From Artemisia argyi (Eukaryota; Streptophyta; Magnoliopsida; Asterales; Asteraceae), in assembly GCA_030686995.1 (NCBI GenBank), contig CM060703.1, positions 115,205,361 through 115,269,360 of the forward strand: a stretch of DNA of 64,000 nucleotides, read 5' to 3'. Positions 1-12,062 of the stretch are shown here, one piece after another. Position 1 is the stretch's first letter; every line of letters begins with the position of its first letter. The position numbers and the translations under genes were made by a program. The notes beneath the pieces were generated by a model. It was not told where the DNA came from. It worked only from the letters and a program-made list of their open reading frames with translations, and did no database searches.

Positions 1-2340
1 TTGGGAGTTAAAGACTTGTTATTAAGTAATTACAAGGAAGTTTTGAAGCAAGAAAAGGTTAGGGTTTGATTGTTTTGGTTTTTGGTGTACACGGCTAGGA
101 ACACAACCCATATAGGGTTTTGTGTTTGATACTTCACATCTCTTCTATAGCATTGTAAGTGATAATCTTGAAACCCTTGATATTGATTTTGATGTTACTT
201 GAATGCATGTTAGTGATTTAGGATTTGATGAACATGCATGCTCTTGGAATAATTTGATAATGGATTGATCTTAGTTTGATGATGTAAGTGAAGTTTATGA
301 TGTTGAGAAATGTTGTTATGATATATATTGGCCTTGCATTTGATTAAATTGTGATTTGAAAGTGTTTATGATGAATTAAAAATAGGAATAGTGGACTGTT
401 TTGAGACCAGTAGGTAAACGGGGCTAGCTCTCAAATTTTTTGGCCTGGAGCCTGTGAACAAATTACATGATTGGTTAGATGAAGTCTTAGGCTTGATCAG
501 GGGAATTGGATGGGTTATCAACTCCTTCGGATGAGGGAGTTATGGTCGTTTTACGATTGCTAGTCAAATCTGGAACATTATTTGGAAAACGAGATATACT
601 CCTGGCTAATACTATAAAATCTAGGATTGGATCAAGATTAGTGGTTGGTAGGAAAACCTGGGACTGCTGCAGACCAGCAGTATAAATGGGTTATTTGCAG
701 CAAACTTTTGGCCTGAGAAGTTCTGGATTATTTAATGGGATTATAGAAATAAGTTCAAGGTACATGTGGCGAATTGGATGGTTTTGTATCGATTCCGGAT
801 GAGGAAGATATGTCCATTTTACGGTAATGGACCAATTCTGGACCACCTATTGGAAAACCAATATAACTCCAAGTTGGTGCACCATAAGGGTATGTTTCTA
901 AAACTTGGATCATAAATAGACATCTTAGGCTAATATCTCCAAGTGGTTTCAACTTCATAGCTATTATGAATTAGGATTTAAAGCCGAAACCGTAAATGGT
1001 AAACTTTCAATAAGCATTCTGTTTTGAGTTATTGTTAGTAAAAGTCACTTTCCCATGGATTGGTAAATTCTTAGAGTATGTGGCTTAAGGTTCTGGAAAA
1101 TAGACTCAAGGACCTTTCTAAGGGTGAAAACCTCATGTTCATAGCTATTATGGATTAGGAGATATAGTCATCAAATCAGGAGGTAAATCAGAAACTAAGT
1201 TTTTACGTCTTTTCTTGAGAAATATAAGTGTGACCACATAGTAATGAGATAAGAATCATTAAGCGAGACTTAGTAGACACTTACTTGAGTATAAGTTCAG
1301 GTTGTATACCAATTTGGAGATAAAAATACTTTAGTTAAGTCTTGGTGCAGTGCCGTTCTTATTTTGGATTTTTGCTTAGTTATTGTATAACCATTTTTGT
1401 TTTAATGATTTCGTTCATTATTCTAAGTCGCGACTTAATATATAGGTCTCGGCTAATTGTTGGAGTCTTCTCTGTCGTTGATTTCTCGATCGATCTTCTA
1501 TTCACGGTGAGTTCATAGCCTCGCTTTTACTTACTTCAATTGTTTTATAAACCTCGCGAGGGGGATACATGCTAGTTTTACAAACCGAATACAAGTAGTT
1601 TTTGGTATGCTTGACCTGATTACATGATTATAGTCAATTGAGTATATTTCTTGCCAATTAAGTCCCCATCATGAACCGTTAATTCCGTTGGAAACGCTAG
1701 TATTATGAATATGCATATTTGGCTTGGCGGGCCTGACCGGGTGAGTAGCGCTCATACATCAACGGTCACATAATATTGAGAGATTACGTGGTAAATGGCA
1801 AATCTTACCTTTTCGGGGCACTATTAATCTAGGTCAAGGTTCGGTTTCATGAGCTCAATGCTATAAATCTTATTTCACGACTTGTACTTGTTACATGTCA
1901 ACTTAATTATGGGCGTATAACAACGTAGCCCATCGTATTTAAACTGAATTATCTTGTATTCAACTTATTACTTATTAAACTCTATGAATTCACTCAACTT
2001 TATGTTGACTTTTTAGCATGTATTTTCTCAGGTATTATTTTGCTAGCTGAGTATTGGGAGCAATCGGAGTCGCGTGGATATCAAATATTGAAGGGCTTGT
2101 TTTCTTCACATTCGATTATTATTATTATTTTTAAATATGCAAATGAGTCATGTTTGAACTCTTGTAACTTAAAGTTTTGAATAAAAATTGTTGGGACATT
2201 TGTACGCTGATTTATCAAATCGAATGTGACATTTTATTAAACGTCTCTTTTAAGGTCGTTTTATGTAACTTGTTTTTATGAACTATGAAGTGACACCCAA
2301 ATTGGTATTCCGCTGCGTTGTAATTTTTGGGGGTGTCACA
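1..2340 (+). mobile_element. Right part of a long LTR (Tekay-like Gypsy family), start outside window
   Basis: The segment ends in GGGGGTGTCACA, a normal TG...CA type LTR terminus. It shares order and sequence blocks with the complete solo LTR at 14,052-17,745: a 'gtacacggc.aagaacacaac' block near 85, and a 'ctttatgttgac.ttttagcatgtatttt' block near 2,003 that matches about 17,445. No ORF or primer-binding site follows 2,340, so this is a solo or 3' LTR rather than a 5' LTR. Orientation is inferred from the solo LTR. No coding capacity is visible apart from chance short frames. Confidence 0.7.
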
Positions 2341-4138
2341 AAATCATAGGGGATTTTTATTCCCCTTACACTTGAACTTTTACATACTTTACGATCAACT
2401 ATTCTAATGACTCGAATCAAGATAATCAAAACACTTGTAGTACTTTTTAAGATTAACGCACATATGGGGGTAATATATGATGTTCTTACCCATTACTCCA
2501 TAACACTAGTACTTTACCCATGAGTCCCAATCGTCCCAAAACAATATGTACAAGATATGACTCGACTTAGCAACTATGTAATCAATTAGACAATTAACTA
2601 AGGGTTTAAACAAATAAAAATAATGCACTAAAGATGAGTGCATACACGGAAGGCTAAGGCGATTTGGGTGTACATTTGGGGTGGATTGTTAACAAATTCT
2701 TCCTTTAAGTAAAATTCTTAAAGTTAGAAACGAAAAGATAGGCTCGGAGGGGTGTACTAGGGGTATCGTGTACTAAAAATGAGTACAACGGAAAGGTGTG
2801 GGAAAAATTAATTGACTTTATTAGTCAAGGTAATTGACTTAAATGGTCAAGTAATTATGATACGGGTGGGTTTACCACAAGGGTGATCCTAATGCCTCTT
2901 ATCATGTAGTAAATCCTAACTACACGAATGTAGTCTAACTAGCGGTCTCGGGATGCATCACTAACGCAAGTTCTAGAATCTAGGTATTACTGGTACACTA
3001 ATAAGCACTAATAATGAATCCTTTTCCTAACAAATCTAAAGGCGAACCGCACATATTTAGGTGGAAATTTTTTTTGAGTGGTATGGTTTTTGTGCTAGTC
3101 ATACAACTCCTAACCATGAGACGCTCATTAATGCGAAAGCTTCACTCCTAAATGTTGTAAAAAAATTTAAATTTGGCGCTAAAATTGCCGTAACAAGGAT
3201 TCTCTTAGTTTTATTACACACCTACTATTAAACAAACAAACTCAAGTGCAATTGCATTGTCTAAAGTATCATCACTTACCCTCCCCTTACACTTAGGCTG
3301 AACATTGTCCCCAATGTTCAATAAAAAGATCTAAAAGTAAATAAGGTAAAAGAATGAAAACAAACACTTCCCTGATTCATTCAATGTGGATAAATCGTTA
3401 ACGTGGTTAAATCCTCCTCCAAGAAAATGAACGTTGAAAGCTTCCCTTCCGAAATAATAAATCATCTTCTTGTCCAATATAACATGTTGAACCTGAGAAA
3501 ACAATCATGGCAACCTCGCGTAAAATTGGCGGCAATCTCTATATATAAGGATATAATGCTTGTGGAATGAATGTTAACAGATTTCCTGGAATTTATAAAA
3601 CTAAAGAATTAACAAAAACTTCAAGACTCCGTTAGAAAAACAAAACTTTCAAAATTTCCAGATTTTTACACCTGACGCCGTCAGGTGTTAATCCTGACGT
3701 CGTCAGAATGTTCTGACAGAAATCTCATGTTAAGTTTCTGGAAAATTTCTAGAAAAACTTATGCCTTAATTCCTGGAATTTCCTACAAAACATCATTATG
3801 ACTCGATACAAGCATTTGACTCAAACAAATACTAATAAACATGTTCATTTAATATTGTTGTGGTTCATGTTCAATTCCGTTCTTAAAAACAAATTTAGAT
3901 TTCTCTTACACTTATCTTTTATGAAATACCTTTTATGAAGTTAAGACAAACAACAAAGTAAAGCATTTTCATAATTTAGTATGAAACATGATCCACAAAC
4001 AATAAAAATCAAGCATGCATACAGAAACAAATTTAATCAAACAAACAAACAATCAAAACAAATAAAACATAGGTTGCCTCCCAAGAAGAGCTTTTCTTTA
4101 TTTACGAGTCTTGTAGCTAGACTCAAAGTCATGGGCTA
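2341..4138 (-). other. 3' noncoding region of Gypsy A
   Basis: No ORF of note. On the minus strand it holds a 'gggaggcaacc' block near 4,070 just after the integrase stop, a form common after pol in Athila-like elements. It also has a GGGGACAATG block with a purine run near 3,280-3,320, and further AAGTGTAAG-type purine motifs near 2,360 and 3,915. Two TGACG-NCGTCA palindromes lie at 3,673-3,683 and 3,695-3,705. I could not place a 3' LTR boundary here. Confidence 0.55.
3275..3320 (-). promoter_or_regulatory. Polypurine-tract-like block of Gypsy A
   Basis: On the minus strand the block reads GGGGACAATGTT, then CCTAAGTGTAAGGGGAGGG. This matches the purine-rich sequence usually found downstream of pol in plant Athila/Tat elements, where second-strand DNA synthesis is primed. 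Confidence 0.55.
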
Positions 4139-4536
4139 TTACGTGACCTCGTCTCGCAATATGATGTAACCCTTATCAACCGAATCCACGTCATTCGGGT
4201 GGTAATGTCTTAATCGTTCCGTATTCACAGTTATTTCCCCACCCTTTCGCTATTTAAGAGTACTACTCCATTGTGACCTAAGTTTTTTTTCGTGAATGGT
4301 CCATACCACCAAGAGTTTGATTTATTGGGAGGCTCCTTCATCCCTAAATGTCTTAGGAGTACTAAGTCTCCTTCAATGAATGGGGTATGATTCTCTATCG
4401 GCTGATTACGCTCGAATTCGACATGAACTTTATCGCTACCTTTGCATCTCTCAATCTTAGTTTCTTCGTAGCTTTTAATCCTTGTTTCCCATGCAAGGAT
4501 TTTTTTCTTGAACATGATTATGCGGTGTGCCAGCAT
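4139..4536 (-). pseudogene. Gypsy A integrase C-terminal fragment (GPF/Y-like module)
   Basis: The minus-strand frame carries a 'GDLVLLRHLG...WWYGPF' stretch typical of the GPF/Y module at the C-terminus of plant Gypsy integrase, which helps target and stabilise integration. A frameshift near 4,231 moves the reading into another frame, which continues through 'HYHPNDVDSVDKGY' to a TAA at 4,139-4,141. The fragment overlaps the end of the protease-region frame, so reverse transcriptase, RNase H and the integrase catalytic core are absent. This is a large internal deletion in the element. It is a non-functional remnant, and its family assignment rests on a short motif. Confidence 0.65.
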
Positions 4537-5758
4537 TATTTTTGAGCCTTTTTTCCATCATGCTTTCTCGCACATATCTTGGGGTCATGGGGAAGTGAAT
4601 CTTTCTTTTTCCTGACTTAAGTTCAATTTCCCCTTTATCATACTTGATAACAGCTCTTGCTATGGTAAGGAATGGTGCTCCAAGGATTATTGGCATACAC
4701 CCATTTTCTTTATCATCGATAATCATGAAATCGACGGGATACATGAAACCTGCTACATTGACCAACATATCCTCTGCAATTCCTAAAGGATACATATAAG
4801 AGTGACTAGCGAAGGATAGCCTAACGCGGGTGGTGGCCGGCATTTCATTGGTGAGTTGGGTATAGATAGTTAAAGGCATTAGGTTCACCTCTAATCCTTG
4901 ATCAGCGAAAGTATCTAAATATTGCAATTTCCCAATGCTAGATGGTATTTCAAAGTTCCCATAAGCCATCTGCTTCATACCCACTTTTTGCTTAAGTAAC
5001 TTTTCGTATACCGGTCCCCCAGGCACGGTGTCATAATCATCCTCTCCTATTTCTTCTCCTTCAGAGTCCTTTTTGGAAGATCGATTATGTCCGTCGCCCT
5101 CTATCCAGTTGGTTATTGTTTTCTCATTTATCTCATGCTTTAAATAGTACCCTAATGATTGGCATCTTGGGGGTTCCTCAACGGTTTGTGCAATGGGGGT
5201 CTCCTTTTCTTCATTGCCCTCGTGGACAATGGATATAGAGTTAACAAACTTGGTAGTACTGGTGACGTCTTCCTTTCTTAACAACACCTTTTTCGGAGTC
5301 TTTATGTTTGAGTATTCCTCTAATAAGCTCATCATCTCCGTCATTTTCTCTTGCATCTCCTCATTTTGTCTATAGACTGCCTCCTCGAATTTTGCTAATC
5401 CCTCATAATGAGTGGACATATATTCTCTCATTCGAGTTTCGAATTCCGGGCTGAGGTCTTGAGGAGGAGAATAGGGTCGAGCATATTTTGGAAAGGTTTC
5501 GGCATTCTCTCTAAGGGGTGATTCAGACAACGGTATTGGGTTTACGTTTGAGATAGAGTTGACCGACGCATGTCTAGGAATCAAAGAATTTTTTTGTTTT
5601 TCCATGAGATAGTCAACTTTTTTTTCAAGTTCGCAGAGGTTTTCTTCGGAAAGTTGAGTGGTCCCTCCTGATAATGAGATTGCATTAACGGCAGAGTCTA
5701 CAACATGGACAACCTCCCATAACTCATTATCATCGAATGCAAGTTCATCAATGTTTTC
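4475..5758 (-). pseudogene. Gypsy A gag C-terminus and protease-like region
   Basis: The frame is open from the nested Copia junction (5,758) to a stop at 4,475. It begins with the end of gag (acidic, linker-like), then a basic/polar spacer. The retropepsin-like fold follows: 'FADQGLEVNLMP' near 4,900 and 'PIILGAPFLTIARAVI' near 4,670, the paired motifs of plant Gypsy proteases that process the Gag-Pol polyprotein. The usual catalytic D-S/T-G or D-L-G-A is replaced by D-Q-G, so activity is doubtful. The internal methionine at 5,605 is not a real start, because upstream codons join smoothly to the gag fragment at 30,246-30,925. A direct fusion to the integrase tail follows. Confidence 0.7.
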
Positions 5759-6590
5759 TCTGGAAAACTAGAAGGGGGGTTGAATAGTTTTACATCTTTT
5801 TAATTTATTATAAAAGATTGTTAGAGTGTTTTCTTTATTTTCAAAAATTTAGATTCGATAATATGTGATCTCAAGTCTTGCAAAATATAAACAACAATAA
5901 ATATGTACGATATAGCAATAATAATGTAAGTAAACAAATAAATGAGAGATGGAAAGATCGAACCGCGAGACAAGAGATTTATAGTGGTTCGGCTACAAGG
6001 ACACCTTCCTTGCCCTACTCCACTCCCCGAGCACCTAACTCGAGAGTTTTCTTCACTATGTCAACAAGCTCCCTTATGGCGGAGAAAACCTTACACACCA
6101 ATGTACACACCACAACTTCGTCACATCTTAATCACAACTTCTACACAACCTCTTCACACCAATCTACTTCACCACTTACTACTTCACACCTATCTACTTC
6201 ACACCAATCTTTTTCACTACAATCTACTTCCTAACTCTTCTCCTTCACAACAAACTACTAACCAATCACACTATTTATATACCTAGCTAAACTATCTTCT
6301 ATCAAATATTCATAACTAATTACACAAACAGATAGATATAATGGATGATGCACTAACAACTTGAATGTGGAGATCACAACAAGTTGTAATACTTCTTGTC
6401 TTGAGGTATAGAAGTATTCTTCTCTTGCCCTTGAGAGGATGATGTTTGGATCACTTTGAAACAAAGATTTATTAATGTATGATCAAAGGATTAAGAGAAT
6501 AGAAATGGAGATCTAGAACAGAAAGTTTAGGAGTGCAAAAGGTGAGAAAAATTTGTGAAATGAACTAGTATTTATAGGGAGCAAAAATAC
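5759..6590 (-). repeat. Copia 1 3' LTR, distal part
   Basis: Matches 28,923-29,764 closely. It is cut at 6,590 by Copia 2, which duplicated AATAC (6,586-6,590). A minus-strand TATA box (TATAAATA) lies at 6,569-6,576, so Copia 2 landed about 10 bp upstream of this LTR's core promoter. Plus-strand frames in 5,878-6,286 are low-complexity Thr/Ser/His shadows. Confidence 0.85.
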
Positions 6591-6939
6591 TGTTAGAATC
6601 GTATTTTTATTTATAAAAAGTGTCGGTCATTAATGTATTGTTATAGGTTGCTTTAGAATATCATTATGATGAAGTTTATGTGTAGTTTTCATGATTTTAT
6701 AAAGTCTAAGGGCTAGTTATGTAATATGGTCAAAGATATGTGAAGCCCTAGACTTTGAGTATAAATACTCTTGTAAACCTCATTTGAGAGGTTGGTTCTC
6801 ATAGTGGTTCTCTTAGTAATATCAAGGTTATTCATTTACACACACTAGGAGATCCCATCCACTCTCTCTCTCTACTTACTTTCTCTCTCTAGGTTTAGGC
6901 AAGATTCATATGTGAAATAGGTTGTTCTACGGTCCTACA
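6591..6939 (+). repeat. Copia 2 5' LTR
   Basis: Starts TGTTAGAATCG and ends GGTCCTACA. TATAAATA at 6,760-6,767 is the probable core promoter. Pyrimidine-rich CTCTCTCTC lies just before the end. Confidence 0.93.
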
Positions 6940-6941
6940 AG

Positions 6942-6954
6942 TGGTATCAATCGC
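6942..6954 (+). promoter_or_regulatory. Copia 2 primer-binding site
   Basis: TGGTATCAATCGC two bases after the LTR. The first eight bases pair with the 3' end of plant initiator methionine tRNA. The usual continuation AGAGCC is altered. Confidence 0.8.
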
Positions 6955-7051
6955 CTAGGGATAGTATAGGTTGTTTTAGGTTTGATTTGGTTGAAAAAAC
7001 TTAGTATAAAAGTGATTTTTAAGATTTAGGTTACTGTTCATCGCAAAATTT

Positions 7052-7483
7052 TCGAGTTAGGAAATTTTTTTCGAGTTAGGGTGATTTTTTAGCGAGTTTG
7101 GCATTTTCTGTCGAGTTAGGAGTAAGATATACCGAGTTTGAACTGGTGTCTATCGAGTTAGGATTTTGGTATTATCGAGTTTGGGGTACAATACTTGCGA
7201 GTTAGGAGTTTTAATTCTTGCGAGTTAGAGCTTCTGTTCTATCGAGTTTGGATTTGCTTATCAAGTTAAGTCCAATTGGCGAGTTAGCCTTTTACCTTAT
7301 CGTACATCGAGTAAGGTTCCTTGTGGCTACTACCAAAACGAAACTCTGCCCAAATTTTCTAAATTTACCGAGTTTGGATCTCTAAACTGAAACATACCGA
7401 GTTAGAATGAAACTGAAACATACCGAGTTTGACAACCATCCTAACATACCGAGTTACAAGTTTTCTGAGGTTACCGAGTTTCA
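7052..7483 (+). repeat. Copia 2 leader array of CGAGTTAG/CGAGTTTG motifs
   Basis: About 18 copies of an 8-base motif, CGAGTTAG or CGAGTTTG, are spaced mostly 19-28 bases apart with unrelated AT-rich sequence between them. The two forms largely alternate. No ORF crosses the array. It lies between primer-binding site and gag, the usual place for RNA packaging or dimerisation signals. Function is unknown. From 7,484 to 7,841 the leader is AT-rich with no recognised feature. Confidence 0.85.
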
Positions 7484-7841
7484 AAAGCTTATTGGTGATT
7501 AAACGTTCAATTTTTACGCGAGATTTAAATTTTGGTATAACGTTGAAAATTTCGGCCGAAAATTCAAATTTTTAGGACAAAATTCAAATTTTTTCGGTAA
7601 AATTTGGCGTCAAAATTTTTATAACTCAAATTTTTCAGGTAACCTTAGAATTGTATTTCTTAGTGATTTTCAAATTTGGGCGAGAAAAATTTTCAAATTT
7701 TTTTTTTGGCGGGAAATTACTTAATCAATAAGATCAACCGAGAACGAACTTTCATCTTCACCAAACCATCTAATCTACAACAACAACCTTTGTTATCTTT
7801 CAAAAGATCCTCAGAACAACGTTTCACTTTGAATTCAAATC

Positions 7842-10800
7842 ATGGCAACTCAACAAGACATTCATGCTGCCGGTGCCGAAAACTGACCTCCAATGCTTGA
7901 AAAAGGTGGATATCTTCCATGGACAAGCTGCATGCTTCGTTACATCAAAACTAAAGATAATGGCAAATTAATGATCAAATCCATAGAAAAAGGTCCATTT
8001 CAGCCAAGACAAGTTCAAATTGAAGGTAATCCAAATGAAACACCTCATACTCAACCATTCGTGCGTGTACAAACAGAAGCAGATTACACAGATGAAGACA
8101 AGGCACAGATCAAAGCCGATGATATGGCAATGCATTTAATCCAACTTGGATTACCACGGGAGATCTTTGCTGCGGTCGACAGCTGTGAAACTGCTCATGA
8201 TATGTGGGAACGTGTTAGAAGGATATGTCATGGAACAGAGATTTGACAACAAGACGTTGAGAACAAACTTCTTACTGAATGGGAGAACTTTACATCCACC
8301 AAAGGTGAACAAATTGAATCATACTACACCAGGTTTTACACTTTGATGAATGAGTTAATCAGAAACAAGTTGACACCTCGGCCAATTGCAACAAACATCA
8401 AATTCATCAATAACCTTCCAGAAGAATGGGGTCGTTATGTTACAATTGTCAATCAAACAAAGGATTTACACAAGGTGAATTATGATCAACTCTATGACTT
8501 TTTGAAGCAAAACCAAGCTGAGGCAAATGAAGTAAGGAAAGAAAGATTGGCTAAGAATCATGATCCTCTCGCATTAATTGCTAATACACCAACACCATTA
8601 CCAGTGAACACTCAACAACCATCATCATCTTCCACTCACAACTACATGCAACCATCATGCATTCTACAACCAACACCGGTCTACCAACAACACTTCTACC
8701 CACAACAACAACAAGTTATTCCACAACAGCAACACCCACAATTCCAAGAACCGAAATTCACTGACAATGATGAAGCTACTGCAGCATTGTCCCAAGCGTT
8801 TGCTTTTCTGTCAAAGGCATTCCAAGGATGTTATTCTACACCAACGAACAACAACCAAAGGATCTCATCGAACACTCGCAACAAGCAGTTTGCTCAGCCG
8901 AGTTTCAATATGGGCAATGAAGGCCAAATGGTTGGAGTTTATGGGAATCAACAGGGATATCAGAATATGCAGAATGCAGGTCAGTTTGCAGGGAATCAGT
9001 ATGGTCAGTATGCAGGGAATCAGTTGGGTCAGTTTGTTAGAAATCAGAGGGGTCAGAATGTTGGTAATCAGGCAATGGGTAATCAGAATAGAAATGTTGC
9101 AGCTCCAGTTGTTGGGAATTTGGGAAATGTGAATCAGGGTAATCCGGTAAAGTGTTTCAACTGTCAGGGTGTAGGTCATATGGCAAGGAACTGTCCTACT
9201 AAGCCGAAAAAAAGAGACCTAGCATACTTGCAGAAAGCAGTGTTGTTGGCACAAAAGAATGAGGCAGGATTTCAGTTGAACGCAGAGGAAAATGATTTTA
9301 TGGCTCTTATGGATGACATGGAAGATAGAGAGGATATCGATGCGAACTGCATATTCATGGCGAATCTTCAGGAAGCTAAGTATGACACGGATTCTGACAC
9401 ACTTCCTGTTTATGATACCAATGCACCATCTGATGTATCCAACTTCAACACCTGTCATAATAATGATATATTTGATATGTCTCCTCATGAGGAACAGCAT
9501 TCTGAGAAGCTAGCATCTAATTATGACAAATATCTGGACACGCCAAGTAGTAGCAATACTCCTTCAGCAACTCCAGATGTAAGTCATAATGGAGACTTTG
9601 TTTCACAGCATGCGGAGAATGATGAGGAAACACGTGCTTTATTTGAATCATTATTAAATAATTGTGGTATTGAAATCGAGAAAGTAAAAAAGGTCAATCG
9701 CGATGTTAAGGCCGCGAATGTAAAATTGACCGCTGAGCTTGAGAGTTACAAGGAAAACGCTAAAGCTTTTGATTTTCATAACAAAAGATTGTCTGAATTA
9801 GAAACTGGTTATCAAAATTCCGTTTCAGAGAAACAACAATTGCAACTCAAGTTTGATACACTTGATGTTAATTCTTTCAAAAAGATAAAATCTTTAAACG
9901 CGGAAATTTCTGATTTAGAAAACCAACTTTCTAAACAAAAAACAGCTTATACCAATCTTGAAAAAGAAAGGGATGAGTTGAAAAAGGACTTTGCAAAGAA
10001 AGAAGACAAACTTTTGGCCGAAATCGTAGAGTCAGAACACATGATTGCACATTTAGAAGAATTAGTGGTTAAGTCGGTTCAGTCAAGTCAAACAATGAAA
10101 ATGATTTCAAATCAAACTAATCCGATTTACCATACGAAACATAAAGTAGCTCTTGGTAACAACACCCCCAGTAATCTCAAGAAAGATCAGCAAGAACAGA
10201 ATGTTTTGTATAATGGTAATGTGATTTACACTAAACATGATCCTCCCGTCGTTCGGGATTCTGTGCAAACGATAGAACATGTCGAAGAGAGCATAAATAA
10301 AATGAAACAAAAGGATTTGAAACCCATTGATTACAACAAATTGAACAAACTTTCGGGAATTACTTTTGTTCCACAAAAAGAACCATCTGTGTTTTCCATA
10401 AAACGACCATTCTCAAAAATGTTTTCTAAGAAAGTAATTGTTTCCAAATCTCTTTCAAAAATGGAACAAATGTCTTCTAACAACACTTTTAATACAAATG
10501 AGGATAGAAACATTATGGATGACGTTAAAAAGAGAATTCAAGAACTTCAAAATATTGTTGCTTCTAAAACTACAATCGATATTAACAACTGGCATTCCAG
10601 TTTTCATATTGAGCAGAAAAAAGTTTTTGAAAACGAAATTACTATCCCACTAAATAACATCAGTGCGAGGGTAATCCATTTTGAACAAGCTTTCTTAAAA
10701 GAAACGGCCGACTTTGTCAAGGACCACAAATCCCTGGTAAATGAAACTAATGAAACTCGTGAAAACATGAATGTTTTGGAAAACCTAAATGATTCTCTCT

Positions 10801-12062
10801 TCGAAGCTGTTATGACCACTGACATTATGTCCATCATTTTACAAATGTATTCTGTTTAAGACGATGAACGACTAAGAGCTGAGACCTCCGCAATTGTTTC
10901 AAAATATGAAAATGCTCTTATAAAGCTTGAAAAAGAAAATGTGTCATATTTTAAGCAACTTGATCGAAAAAAGGAAGAATGCAAGTATGACAAATTGTCG
11001 TATGAGCGTGCCTTAAAGAATATGAAAGAGCAAAATGATCTTTTGAGGGCTCAGCTTGAAAGTCAAAAAGGAAAGGGTGAGGAAACCAAGTTTGCAAAAC
11101 CATTGACTTCGGAGAAACCAAATGTTTCAAACACGGTTCAAAAACCAAAAATGTCAATTTCACGGTTTGCTCCAAAAGTCGATGAGAAAAAGGATTTGAC
11201 AAAACCAGTCACTCCAACACCCTTGCCCACGAAAATTGAAAATGAAAATATTGTTGATAAAGGAAAAGCGGTTGTCGAAACACCAAAAGTTCTAGCACCT
11301 GGCCTTTTTAGGATTAGTCCCACTAATGCGTCTGCCTCCACATCTAAGACTTATGAGGGCAAAAAGGATAATTCTAAAGATTCTAGTGTTGCTAAAAAGG
11401 ACAACAATATAAATCCTAATGCGTATGCCTCAACTTCTACAGGATTAGACAGCACCTCTAGGAGCAGCAGACTAAAGCCTAAGAGCAATACAAGGAACAA
11501 TAGAGTCTCGCCTGCCTCTAAGAGTAGTTGCAAGAATAAAGTTGAAGAAGTAGAAGAACACCCTAGGAATTTATCGCTTTCTAATAAGAGACATATTTCA
11601 TCTGAATGTAATGTCGAGAGTACTGGTTCTAATGCATGTAATGACACTGTTTGTTTAATATGCAAGAAATGTTTAATTAATGATGTTCATGATGAATGTG
11701 TTTCTAAGAATGTGAATGTTACGCCTGAACAGAAGAGCGTTTTGAAAGGTCCTAGTGCAAAATCAAGATTTGTTGGAAACCTAATTAAAAGAATTAGGAA
11801 CACCACTAATAGTCGTACGCCTAGGAACTATCTTAAGCATTGTGTTTGGATTCCAACGGGTAGAGAATTTATACTCAAGGATGGCAAATTAGAAATAGTT
11901 CAAGCTAAACAAGTAGCAACTGTCTATGAGTGTGATTTTACTTGTACCCCTAACCCCATGGAACCAAATTCAAATCGGTTTCCAAATACAAACTCTTCTG
12001 TTATTGGCAGGTTATCGAAATATGTCTTTGGATCGTCGACTCGGGTTGCTCCAAGCACATGA
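7842..12062 (+). pseudogene. Copia 2 gag with long coiled-coil extension
   Basis: The ATG at 7,842 is chosen because the frame from it matches gag N-termini of this Copia group. Gag forms the virus-like particle and binds genomic RNA. In-frame stops occur at 7,884 (TGA), 8,244 (TGA) and 10,857 (TAA). The frame otherwise runs to 12,062. Order: UBN2-like gag domain, a Gln-rich segment, GNQ-G-Q type short repeats (about 8,960-9,130), a CCHC zinc knuckle at residues 438-451 (CFNCQGVGHMARNC), an acidic stretch, a long heptad-rich coiled coil (about 9,640-10,080 and again 10,870-11,075), then a Lys/Ser-rich region. The roughly 900 codons between knuckle and protease exceed the ordinary Copia layout. 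Confidence 0.85.

Noticed and set aside
5878..6286. Thr/Ser/His-rich ORFs
   Set aside because: Shadow frames in the Copia 1 LTR. The twin LTR gives similar ones at 29,043-29,444, explained by LTR identity.
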